NCBI GenBank assembly: GCA_016841245.1
Contig: JAENZN010000018.1
Span: 23,277-87,276 of the forward strand
DNA from: Syntrophomonas sp.
GTDB lineage: Bacteria > Bacillota > Syntrophomonadia > Syntrophomonadales > Syntrophomonadaceae
Reading direction: 5' to 3'
Length of the DNA: 64,000 nucleotides
This document shows, piece by piece, positions 27,367-35,145 of this stretch. Position 1 is the stretch's first letter; each line of letters opens with the position of its first letter. Under the pieces are notes generated by a model. The model searched no databases. It had not been told where the DNA came from and saw only the letters and a program-made list of their open reading frames with translations. The position numbers and the translations under genes were made by a program.

Positions 27367-28263
27367 TTAACTTTCCAAATCCAATTTTGCCATCACCTGG
27401 GCAAATGTATCTTGGAATTGTGTCATCTGTTCCATATCGATAGTACCCTTTTCCAGAGCAACCTGCACAGTATAATAACCCAGGCAGCTGTACAAATTAA
27501 TCAGATCTGCTCCGGTTTCCTCCATGCAGGCTAAATGCTTCATAACTGTACTGATATCTCCTCGAGATATAGGACCAGTCAAAGCATCCGGAATTCCTGC
27601 GGTCTCAATGTTTCTGATGGTCCCTTTTATCAATGGCAGTAAAGCTTTTCTAGCCATTTCCCGGGATACCCCGGTAATTTCCAGAAGTTTAATGCCCAAA
27701 TTGATAACGGTTACCAGATAATTGGATACCACACAAGCCCCTGCATGATACAGGGGTTTAGCGTCCTGGTCAATAAAGAAATATTCACCCTTCAGTTTTT
27801 CTACCATATCGATTCCAACTGCATAGGTATCCTGGTCTCCCTCTATGCTGAAAATGGAACCGGGTATATTTTCTATTGCCATCTCCAGATTGGCAAACGA
27901 CTGAAGGGGATGCAAAGATAAAGCTCCGGCACCAAACTGCCTGGCTTTATCAAGTATTTCAGATGATTGAGCACCGCTCATATGAATAACAACCTGTCCA
28001 TAAGTAAACGCCCTGCTGTTTGCAAGTTCATCTACTACGCTCTGTATAGCGCTGTCGTTAGTTGTTATAAATAATATGTCCGTTGAGCGAGAAACCTCTT
28101 GAGGCGATGCATAAGTGGCACATCCTATCCGGTCCACAAGTGTTTTTGTAGATTCGGATTTTTTATCATGTACACCCGTAATCTCATACCCCTTGTCATG
28201 GAGTACCACCCCAATAGCTGTTCCTACAACTCCCGCCCCAATGATGCCTACTTTTTTACTCAC
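27367..28263 (-). CDS. Rossmann-fold DUF2520 protein, ketopantoate-reductase-like
   Basis: The 298-aa protein starts with the dinucleotide-binding motif KVGIIGAGVVGTAIGVVLHD, then has a central segment HMSGAQSSEILDKARQFGAG (~113) and LSLHPLQSFANLEMAIENIP (~133). The C-terminal helical half carries HAGACVVSNYLVTVINLG (~183) and AGIPDALTGPISRGDISTVM (~228). This is the DUF2520/Rossmann-like family, distantly related to PanE and F420-dependent reductases. Its position between folK and panB raises the possibility that it reduces ketopantoate to pantoate, because no panE is seen here. That role is inference. Confidence 0.82.
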   Translation of the reverse strand: MSKKVGIIGAGVVGTAIGVVLHDKGYEITGVHDKKSESTKTLVDRIGCATYASPQEVSRSTDILFITTNDSAIQSVVDELANSRAFTYGQVVIHMSGAQSSEILDKARQFGAGALSLHPLQSFANLEMAIENIPGSIFSIEGDQDTYAVGIDMVEKLKGEYFFIDQDAKPLYHAGACVVSNYLVTVINLGIKLLEITGVSREMARKALLPLIKGTIRNIETAGIPDALTGPISRGDISTVMKHLACMEETGADLINLYSCLGYYTVQVALEKGTIDMEQMTQFQDTFAQVMAKLDLES

Positions 28264-28374
28264 AATCCAAAACCTCCTTTGGGCTGAGGCAAAAACCTGG
28301 GCCTTGCTAACGTCTCGTCTTGTCCCTTATGGATACAAGCGAATTTAATGCAGGAGTACCGGCGGGAGACTCCT

Positions 28375-28875
28375 TTAGTAAACTTTATTTATTGTTTTTT
28401 CATCTTCTCGCTCTAAAGCTCTAATCAACACCTCCCTGATTCCCATTCCACTATCAGGAAAAACAATCTCGGAATTTATTTCCTCCAATGGAATTAGTAC
28501 AAACAACCTTTGCTGCGCGTACGGATGTGGAATTTTCACTTCCGGATAATCCACGATTTCATCTCCGTACAATAAAATATCCAAATCTATAATCCGAGGG
28601 CCCCAATTCTCGGTGTGCTGGCGGCCCATTTTTATTTCTATTTTTTGTAATTCTATTAATAGTTCTCTGGCATTTAAATGTGTTTCTATCATAATTACCT
28701 GGTTATAAAAATCGTCCTGGTTCTTATTCCCCCAGGGTTCAGTTAAATATACGGATGATACAGCTTGTACCTGGATACCAATGATGCTTTTAATTAAATT
28801 AACCGCCTCCTGTAAATTTGAGGCCCGATCTCCTATATTGGACCCAAGTCCAATATATACTTCTGTTTGTTTCAC
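28375..28875 (-). CDS. folK: 2-amino-4-hydroxy-6-hydroxymethyldihydropteridine pyrophosphokinase FolK
   Basis: Transfers pyrophosphate from ATP to the pterin alcohol before coupling to p-aminobenzoate. The 166-aa protein has the family motifs VYIGLGSNIGDRASNLQEAV (~6), VYLTEPWGNKNQDDFYNQV (~43), ENWGPRIIDLDILLYGDEIV (~91) and IPHPYAQQRLFVLIPLEEI (~115). It follows folB and is the third gene of folP-folB-folK. Confidence 0.97.
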   Translation of the reverse strand: MKQTEVYIGLGSNIGDRASNLQEAVNLIKSIIGIQVQAVSSVYLTEPWGNKNQDDFYNQVIMIETHLNARELLIELQKIEIKMGRQHTENWGPRIIDLDILLYGDEIVDYPEVKIPHPYAQQRLFVLIPLEEINSEIVFPDSGMGIREVLIRALEREDEKTINKVY

Positions 28876-28983
28876 ATTATCATCCTTAGGCCTATTATAG
28901 CAATAAAAATCCTTATAGGAATTCCAAAAAAACTTATGATTATAGCTTGTATCTTAATATCATCTATTAAACTTGTAAAGATT

Positions 28984-29343
28984 TTATTTTCGACTGCGTT
29001 CTATTTTTACTGCAAAATATTTGAATTCTCCATCAACGGGTGCACAAGGTTTGTATACCGTAACCTCAGCTGTTTCCACCGGGTACTTGGCCAGTATCAT
29101 TTGGCATATTTCCCCGGCCAGGGTTTCTATCAAATTAAAAGATTGCTTTTCGACAATTTCCCGTACATCATAAAAAATATCTGCATAATTAACCGTATAA
29201 TCAAGTTCGTCCTTTTCTGCCGCATCTCTTAGATCTTTATATAAAATAAGATCTATTTCAAATCTCTGTAAAGTATTCTTTTCCGCTTCCAATACTCCAT
29301 GTCTTCCATAGAAAACTAATCCCCGCGCAATTATTTGATCCAC
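28984..29343 (-). CDS. folB: Dihydroneopterin aldolase FolB
   Basis: Cleaves dihydroneopterin to the hydroxymethyl pterin. The GTG at 29343 gives the usual opening (V/M)DQIIARGLVFYGRHGVLEA and a 119-aa protein. An in-frame ATG at 29361 inside folP would add six residues not seen in the family. Other motifs are NYADIFYDVREIVEK (~53) and SFNLIETLAGEICQMIL (~69, with the catalytic Glu and nearby Lys). Start and folP stop codon are separated by 1 nt, so translation is probably coupled. Confidence 0.95.
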   Translation of the reverse strand: MDQIIARGLVFYGRHGVLEAEKNTLQRFEIDLILYKDLRDAAEKDELDYTVNYADIFYDVREIVEKQSFNLIETLAGEICQMILAKYPVETAEVTVYKPCAPVDGEFKYFAVKIERSRK

Positions 29344-29344
29344 T

Positions 29345-30529
29345 TTAGCGCACCACCGCATCTACTATTTGTGCAACCCTTTGACTTTCTTTTACATCAT
29401 GGACCCGGACGATATCTGCTCCATTCATAATGCTTACCGCCATAAGCCCCAGGCTGCTTTCCAGCCGTTCATCTACATCTAAATTAAGTATTCTGCCCAT
29501 AAAAGATTTCCGTGATATTCCTACTAAAACTGGAAAGCCCATACTCTTAAAGGCTGATATTTGTTTTATGATATACAAATTTTCATCGGGACTTTTGCCA
29601 AACCCAATTCCAGGATCGATAATGATCTTGTTACGGGCTAATCCAGAATTTTCTAAAAGTTCTACCGACTCTTGTATTTCACAGACTATATCCGAAATAA
29701 TATCTTCATAAGCCTGTCCTTGATTAATCTGCAGTCTATTATGCATCAGTATTACCGTTGCTTGTTTTTCAGTTACTACCGGCTGCATATTAGTATCTAT
29801 TTTCAAATTGCCAATATCGTTAATGATATGAGCCCCATTATCCAGAGCCGCTTTTGCTACTGCGGCTCGGCAGGTATCAACCGATATAATGGTGCCTTGG
29901 GATGCCAGACTTTTCACTACCGGCAGTATTCTTTTCAGTTCCTCTTCCTCATCTATCATAACTGAATCAGGGCGGGAAGATGCTCCTCCGATATCTATTA
30001 TATCAGCTCCCTGTTCTAACATTTCACCGGCACGGGCAACAGCTCGTGCCGGCTCAAGATACTTTCCGCCATCTGAGAATGAATCAGGGGTGATATTTAG
30101 AATTCCCATTATTATTGTTTTTTTTCCAATCTCCAGCTCTTTACCGTTAGCTAATTCTATAATTTTTGATTGGGATTCCAGGTTGTCTAAAAGATTTTTA
30201 ATTTCTATGGCCAGTTTGCCAAGTCCCAGGGACTGTTTATGTAATTTATCAATTAATAATTCATATTGTCTCAGGGTACCCATTAACAAAACGTCTGTTT
30301 TACTTCTATCAACGATTGCCTCCCTGGATATAGCAGCTTCTCCTCCCCGGGACAACATTTCCTGCTTGATGATATTAGCAGCCGGGCCACTTATATTTTT
30401 CAACTTAATACATCTATGCACAGCTTTGGGTATCATATACGGATAACTGCCCAGGTCTGAGCCTATTTCTCCCAGAATTGATCTGGCTTCACTTTGCTTA
30501 TTAATATATACTACATGATGCCCGTGCAT
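29345..30529 (-). CDS. folP: Dihydropteroate synthase FolP with N-terminal extension
   Basis: Couples the pterin pyrophosphate to p-aminobenzoate. The 394-aa product starts at the ATG at 30529 with AAAGGGGGG 6 nt upstream. The catalytic barrel starts near residue 138: TIIMGILNITPDSFSDGGKY, then DIIDIGGASSRPDSVMIDEE (~180) and IISVDTCRAAVAKAALDNGA (~216). DPGIGFGKSPDENLYIIKQI lies near 306. About 130 residues precede it (MHGHHVVYIN, GSYPYMIPKAVHRCIKL), which are absent from the ~270-aa enzymes of Bacillus but occur in some Clostridia; their role is unknown. A strong promoter with an inverted repeat lies about 320 nt upstream, and this is the first gene of the cofactor run. Confidence 0.94.
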   Translation of the reverse strand: MHGHHVVYINKQSEARSILGEIGSDLGSYPYMIPKAVHRCIKLKNISGPAANIIKQEMLSRGGEAAISREAIVDRSKTDVLLMGTLRQYELLIDKLHKQSLGLGKLAIEIKNLLDNLESQSKIIELANGKELEIGKKTIIMGILNITPDSFSDGGKYLEPARAVARAGEMLEQGADIIDIGGASSRPDSVMIDEEEELKRILPVVKSLASQGTIISVDTCRAAVAKAALDNGAHIINDIGNLKIDTNMQPVVTEKQATVILMHNRLQINQGQAYEDIISDIVCEIQESVELLENSGLARNKIIIDPGIGFGKSPDENLYIIKQISAFKSMGFPVLVGISRKSFMGRILNLDVDERLESSLGLMAVSIMNGADIVRVHDVKESQRVAQIVDAVVR

Positions 30530-30563
30530 TGTTATCCCCCCTTTAACTGATACAATTAATTTT

Positions 30564-30713
30564 TTAATATTCAAAATTAGCAGTAGTTGTCTCCTGGTTT
30601 CTTTTCTTCGGACACGGGGCACATTGCTGACAGTGACCGCATTTAAAAACTAGCCGCCCGGGTGCAGTCTCTATCCTAAAAAGTCATGTCCCGGCTGATG
30701 TTACGATGTTCAT
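30564..30713 (-). pseudogene. Small four-cysteine ORF with an in-frame TGA in the folP leader
   Basis: From ATG 30713 the frame gives nine residues (MNIVTSAGT), then TGA (30686..30684), then 39 codons that look coded: RIETAPGRLVFKCGHCQQCA followed by PCPKKR, ending in TAA. The CxxCxxCxxC spacing resembles a metal or cluster ligand set. There is no other start codon after the TGA and only a weak AGAG before the ATG. It may be a degraded gene, a sequence or assembly error of TGG, or a selenocysteine codon. A 7-bp stem (GACTGCA/TGCGGTC) begins about 15 nt after the TGA, but its loop of 21 nt is large for a bacterial SECIS. Confidence 0.35.
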
Positions 30714-30852
30714 AGATAATCTCTTTGACCGCAGTTCACCACTAAGTCCACTATCTTTAATAAAATAGTTAAGATCATAATTATATTATATTAAATAAGC
30801 GGACTAAAAATCCTCCAAAAGCCTTGTAAATAAGTTTATTATTGGTAAGGAT

Positions 30853-30881
30853 ATTATAGTCGACATTTTTTTCATATACAA
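30853..30881 (-). promoter_or_regulatory. Sigma-A-type promoter of the folate/cofactor operon
   Basis: Minus strand: TTGTAT (30881..30876), 17-nt spacer, TATAAT (30858..30853). This is the best -35/-10 pair seen in the window by eye. It would give a long leader before folP. Confidence 0.6.
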
Positions 30882-30884
30882 CAG

Positions 30885-30925
30885 TAATATACTATATACA
30901 GCTTTAAACTGCCTTTAGTATATTA
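30885..30925 (-). promoter_or_regulatory. Inverted repeat next to the folP promoter, possible operator
   Basis: TAATATACT (30885-30893) and AGTATATTA (30917-30925) are perfectly complementary 9-mers 23 nt apart, immediately upstream of the -35 hexamer. The spacing suits an activator or a looping repressor. No regulator is assigned. Confidence 0.4.
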
Positions 30926-31094
30926 CTTGTTATTTGGTGTTGACTTGGCAATAGTCCCCGGTCACTTTTCTTTTCAAATATATCATAATAAACACCATTT
31001 TTTCATTGCCGGTGAGATTTATCTTTGTAATCATATAAATAATACCTCGGGCATCATCTTATGATACTAATTTCCGTTGGTTTTATTCCCATAA

Positions 31095-31120
31095 CAAAAG
31101 CCGTCCCTTTTGGGGACAGC
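31095..31120 (-). terminator. Rho-independent terminator of ndk
   Basis: Minus strand: GCTGTCCC-CAAAA-GGGACGGC (8-bp stem with one G:U) followed by TTTTGTT, located 43 nt after the ndk stop codon. Confidence 0.8.
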
Positions 31121-31162
31121 CTCGGTACTGCTGTTATCAATCTGATATCGTTCCAGATATGC

Positions 31163-31609
31163 TTAACTAATCCATCTATCAATAGCCCGGTTGTAATCAA
31201 TTATTTCCCGTTCCTGGAAAAACAGGCTAATCTCCCTTTGGGCTGCTTCTGGCGAATCAGAACCATGAATTATATTTTGATCCACCTTCACGGCCAGGTC
31301 TCCTCTTATAGTTCCTGGCTCAGCCTCGGTGGGATTAGTCTTTCCCATTAACAAACGCATACTGGCAATTACTCCTTCACCTTCCCAAACCATGGCTACC
31401 ACTGGTCCGGAAGTGATAAATGAAAGCAGGTCTTTAAAAAATGCTTTATCTACATGCTCCACATAATGCTCTCGGGCCAGTTCTTGGCTAATGATCATAA
31501 ATTTTATGGCCTTTAATTTATATCCTTTGCTTTCTATTCTGCGGATTATTTCTCCCACCAGAGATCTTTGTACTCCATCCGGTTTAACCATTACAAAAGT
31601 CTGTTCCAA
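31163..31609 (-). CDS. ndk: Nucleoside diphosphate kinase
   Basis: Balances NTP pools by transferring gamma-phosphate through a phosphohistidine. The 148-aa length is normal. It shows [20 protein letters not shown] (~4), [20 protein letters not shown] (~64), [17 protein letters not shown] (~88) and the active His in [15 protein letters not shown] (~113). The start is TTG with AGGAGG 9 nt upstream. It follows ftsH and ends at a good terminator, so the folate run is a separate unit. Confidence 0.97.
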   Translation of the reverse strand: MEQTFVMVKPDGVQRSLVGEIIRRIESKGYKLKAIKFMIISQELAREHYVEHVDKAFFKDLLSFITSGPVVAMVWEGEGVIASMRLLMGKTNPTEAEPGTIRGDLAVKVDQNIIHGSDSPEAAQREISLFFQEREIIDYNRAIDRWIS

Positions 31610-31652
31610 GTCAATATTCCTCCTGCTGCTCTATTTGTTGCGGTAATCATAA

Positions 31653-33524
31653 CTAAGCTTGTATATCGCTTCCTGTATTGTGATCCGATTCTGATTCTAA
31701 CTCTGACTTTGATTCAGTCTCGGGTTCATGGCCTTCCATAATTTTTATAAAATCCTGGGCTTCCATGATTTCATGTTCTAATAAAAATCCGGCCACCTGG
31801 TGCAGTTTCTCCATCTGGTCATTTAATATTTTTTCAGCTTTGTTGTAACTCTCGTGTATGTACTTACTGGCTTCTTTATCTATAGCATAGGCTATGGCAT
31901 CCGAATAATCCCGGTCCCTGGAGAAATCCCGGCCTAAAAATACTTCTTCACTTTTGTGCCCGAAGGTAATCGGTCCCAGTTCATCTGACATGCCAAATTC
32001 AGTAATCATTTTACGGACAATACCGCTGGCCCGTTCCAGGTCGTTTTGAGCACCGGTACTTATATCATTTAGCACCAGGGCCTCCGCTACTCTGCCTCCT
32101 AAGAGGGTAGTTATTTCATCCAGCAAATGAGACTTGGTAATATAATTCCGGTCTTCTTCCGGTAGGAGGAGTGTATATCCTCCAGCCCGTCCCCGGGGGA
32201 TGATAGATATCTTATGGAGTTTATCAGTATTAGGAAGCATGTAGCTTACTACTGCATGTCCGGCTTCATGAAAAGCTACCAGCCGTTTTTCTTGGTCAGA
32301 TATTATACGGGTTTTCTTTTCCGGTCCAGCTATTACCCGTTCAATGGACTCTTCCATTTCTTCCATGTATATTTTGTTTTTACCTCGGCGCGCAGCCAGC
32401 AAGGCTGCTTCGTTAACCATGTTGGCCAGATCTGCTCCCGTGAATCCAGGTGTACGCTTGGCCAGTATTTCGAGGTTAACTTCTTCATCAATGGGCTTAT
32501 CCTTGATATGTACCTTTAGTATGGCTTCTCGGCCTTTTACATCAGGTTTGTCAATCAATATATGCCGATCAAAACGGCCCGGTCTTAATAAAGCGGGATC
32601 CAATATGTCTGGTCGATTAGTCGAGGCCATGACAATAATACCTTCATTGGTGCTGAATCCATCCATCTCCACCAGCAGCTGGTTGAGCGTCTGTTCTCTT
32701 TCATCATGTCCACCACCCAGTCCAGCACCTCGCTGGCGCCCGACGGCATCAATTTCATCAATAAATACTATACATGGTGAACTCTTTTTGGCCTGCTCAA
32801 ACAAATCCCTTACCCGGGCAGCACCAACGCCTACAAACATCTCTACGAAATCTGAACCACTGATAGAAAAGAAAGGAACTGCAGCTTCCCCGGCAACCGC
32901 TTTGGCCATCAGCGTTTTTCCTGTCCCCGGGGCTCCAAACAACAATACCCCTTTGGGTATTTTGGCCCCAATCTGTATAAATTTACCAGGGTTTTTCAGG
33001 AATTCGACTACTTCTTGCATTTCTTCCTTAGCTTCTTCTGCACCGGCTACATCATCAAAAGTTATCTTTACTTCTTCCCCGGTCATCAATCGAGCTCGGC
33101 TTTTGCCAAACTGCATCACTTTATTTCCCCCACCTTGAGTTTGGTTCATAATAAACATAAGGAAGGCTATGAGCAGCACAATAGGTAATAAAGTGCCCAA
33201 AAGCGTCATCCATACCGACGGCGGCGGAACTGGCTGGGTTGTATAGTCAACCTTTTTTTCGCGCAGAAGAGTAATGATATCTGTTTCCTTGGAGACAGTT
33301 GCTACATAACTGGTCCCATCGGCAAGTGTCCCGCTAATATTGTAAACTAGATCATCTACTTCTACTACTGCCTCGGCTACCTGTCCCTGCGATACTTTAT
33401 TGTAAAATTCAGGCTCAGTTAAAGTCTTGGCCTGATCGACGGGAGCCGACGTTAATTTGAGCGCAAATACGGCTATCATTACAATCAGCACATAAATGGC
33501 TATATTTTTCAGGGCCCTATCCAA
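31653..33524 (-). CDS. ftsH: ATP-dependent membrane zinc protease FtsH
   Basis: It degrades membrane and regulatory proteins and acts in sporulation and stress. The 623-aa protein has TM helices at ~7-25 and ~106-126 flanking a short extracytoplasmic domain. The AAA module has Walker [15 protein letters not shown] (~195), Walker [16 protein letters not shown] (~252) and [17 protein letters not shown] (~311). The zinc site is HEAGHAVV (~417) with the distal Asp further on. The C-terminus is acidic and low in complexity ([16 protein letters not shown]). The position after tilS matches the Bacillus tilS-hprT-ftsH order, but hprT is absent here. Confidence 0.98.
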   Translation of the reverse strand: MDRALKNIAIYVLIVMIAVFALKLTSAPVDQAKTLTEPEFYNKVSQGQVAEAVVEVDDLVYNISGTLADGTSYVATVSKETDIITLLREKKVDYTTQPVPPPSVWMTLLGTLLPIVLLIAFLMFIMNQTQGGGNKVMQFGKSRARLMTGEEVKITFDDVAGAEEAKEEMQEVVEFLKNPGKFIQIGAKIPKGVLLFGAPGTGKTLMAKAVAGEAAVPFFSISGSDFVEMFVGVGAARVRDLFEQAKKSSPCIVFIDEIDAVGRQRGAGLGGGHDEREQTLNQLLVEMDGFSTNEGIIVMASTNRPDILDPALLRPGRFDRHILIDKPDVKGREAILKVHIKDKPIDEEVNLEILAKRTPGFTGADLANMVNEAALLAARRGKNKIYMEEMEESIERVIAGPEKKTRIISDQEKRLVAFHEAGHAVVSYMLPNTDKLHKISIIPRGRAGGYTLLLPEEDRNYITKSHLLDEITTLLGGRVAEALVLNDISTGAQNDLERASGIVRKMITEFGMSDELGPITFGHKSEEVFLGRDFSRDRDYSDAIAYAIDKEASKYIHESYNKAEKILNDQMEKLHQVAGFLLEHEIMEAQDFIKIMEGHEPETESKSELESESDHNTGSDIQA

Positions 33525-33627
33525 AATTTTTCCTCCCCTTGAGAATATTGAAAATATCCGTCATATTGTAGCATAAACGCGGCTCCTTTTCAATTAAGCA
33601 CTATAATATGTAATTTTTTATTCTCGT

Positions 33628-35013
33628 TTACTTAGTATTTTCATCAGTCTCCCTTCTTATTACCAGAACAGTGGAGGTATTTTTATCTACCCCAGCATTT
33701 CTGGAAATGCTGTGCCCGACTACCGCGTATACCTCATCTTGAGAAGCTAGCAAGGGAATACGGCTTCTTTCTAGCAGCGGGATTTTTTTATCAATAAAAT
33801 AGTCTTTTATTTTTTTTCGCCCCTCCATCCCGGGCAAACTGATTCTGTCTCCAGCTTTTCTGGAACGCAGGAAAATTTCTTTAGCCAGCTTGTCATAATC
33901 CAGGTACATTTCGTCATCACTGCGCTTTGCACATTCTTCCATAGCCATATAGTCGAAGCAGAATTTATCTCCGGTCTCTTTTACACTTATAAATCCTGGA
34001 GTTATTACAGGATAGCAATAGTCAATTTCTTTTTCTAACCGATCCCCAATAATCAAGTGGTCATAGGTTTTTCTTACCCAGATGCTTTTTCTAAGTTTAA
34101 TTTTTTTAGCCGATCCGGGTTTCTGGTGTAAATCCATAATGAGCTGTACATCCAGCGCACTCCATCCATAATCGCCTTTTAACCTGCCTAAAGCACTTAA
34201 TATAATCCTTCGTTGAAAAGCCGGATGCAGGGTTACGAAAACCCGACTATCAATAACCACCTGCTCTTCATTATAACTGAGCACAGCAGCTGCCATCAAT
34301 TTATTCGTTTCTATTTCCATCGCTTCGTATTCTTCCCGGGCAATTAACCCCAGCATATCCAGATTGTCCATAATCCGTGGATTAAACTCTTTCTGCAAAT
34401 AAGGGATTAACTCATGCCGTACCCGATTACGCAGGAAGCTCAGGTCGTAATTACTCCTGTCAATGCAATAAGACAGCGAGTTTTCCTCTACATATTTTTC
34501 AATAGCCGCTCTATTTACTCCCAGCAGCGGCCTCACCAGATAGCCGTTTACGGGCAAAATGCCTCTTAAGCCCTTGATGCCGCTTCCTCGCAGCAAATGC
34601 AGCAAAATTGTTTCAGCCTGGTCATCCCGATGATGAGCCGTGGCAACACAATGAGCCTGAATTTCCTGCTTTAATTCATTAAAATACTGATACCGGCAGT
34701 CCCGGGCCGCTTCTTCAATACCCTTTTTCTGATCTGCAGCCGCCTTTTTTACGTCCAGCGTTTTACAATAAAACGGAATTTGCCATTCCTGGCACAGAGC
34801 ACGAACAAATTCTTCTTCTTCTCCCGCTTCATCTCTTAATTGATGATTCAGATGGGCCGCAACCAGGTTAATGTTGTGGGCCGGAGCAAGCTTTTTTAAT
34901 ATATGCAAGAGGACAACCGAATCTGGTCCCCCTGACACAGCTGCAATCACTACTGCCCCCATACTGAAAAGTTGATTTTTTATAATATAATCATTTATTT
35001 TTTGCAGCATCAT
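33628..35013 (-). CDS. tilS: tRNA(Ile)-lysidine synthetase TilS
   Basis: Converts C34 of tRNA-Ile(CAU) to lysidine using ATP and lysine. The product has 461 aa from the ATG at 35013, with GGGAG 6 nt upstream; the ORF extends to 35082 without a site. The P-loop is AVSGGPDSVVLLHIL (~25), followed by VAAHLNHQLRDEAGEEEEFV (~54), HHRDDQAETILLHLLRGSG (~130) and a C-terminal substrate-binding domain with SRKAGDRISLPGMEGRKKIK (~386). It lies between spoIIE and ftsH, as expected. Confidence 0.96.
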   Translation of the reverse strand: MMLQKINDYIIKNQLFSMGAVVIAAVSGGPDSVVLLHILKKLAPAHNINLVAAHLNHQLRDEAGEEEEFVRALCQEWQIPFYCKTLDVKKAAADQKKGIEEAARDCRYQYFNELKQEIQAHCVATAHHRDDQAETILLHLLRGSGIKGLRGILPVNGYLVRPLLGVNRAAIEKYVEENSLSYCIDRSNYDLSFLRNRVRHELIPYLQKEFNPRIMDNLDMLGLIAREEYEAMEIETNKLMAAAVLSYNEEQVVIDSRVFVTLHPAFQRRIILSALGRLKGDYGWSALDVQLIMDLHQKPGSAKKIKLRKSIWVRKTYDHLIIGDRLEKEIDYCYPVITPGFISVKETGDKFCFDYMAMEECAKRSDDEMYLDYDKLAKEIFLRSRKAGDRISLPGMEGRKKIKDYFIDKKIPLLERSRIPLLASQDEVYAVVGHSISRNAGVDKNTSTVLVIRRETDENTK

Positions 35014-35145
35014 GTTATTCTCCCGTTGTTCGGTATTTGCTTTGCCAACCTTTATATAAATATTCTTTTCCTTTTTTGTCAATATTCCCTGTCCTGAATA
35101 ACAAATACTAGCTGTTCTCTTTTTCGCACCTGGCTCCGCAAGTAT

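Larger units (their letters stand above)
30530..31162. other. Gap of 633 bp: long folP leader, small cysteine ORF, ndk terminator
   Basis: From right to left (minus-strand sense) it holds the ndk terminator (31095-31120), an AT-rich segment, an inverted repeat (30885-30925), a sigma-A-type promoter (30853-30881) and a leader of about 317 nt. The leader includes a four-cysteine short ORF interrupted by TGA (30564-30713). Confidence 0.7.
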
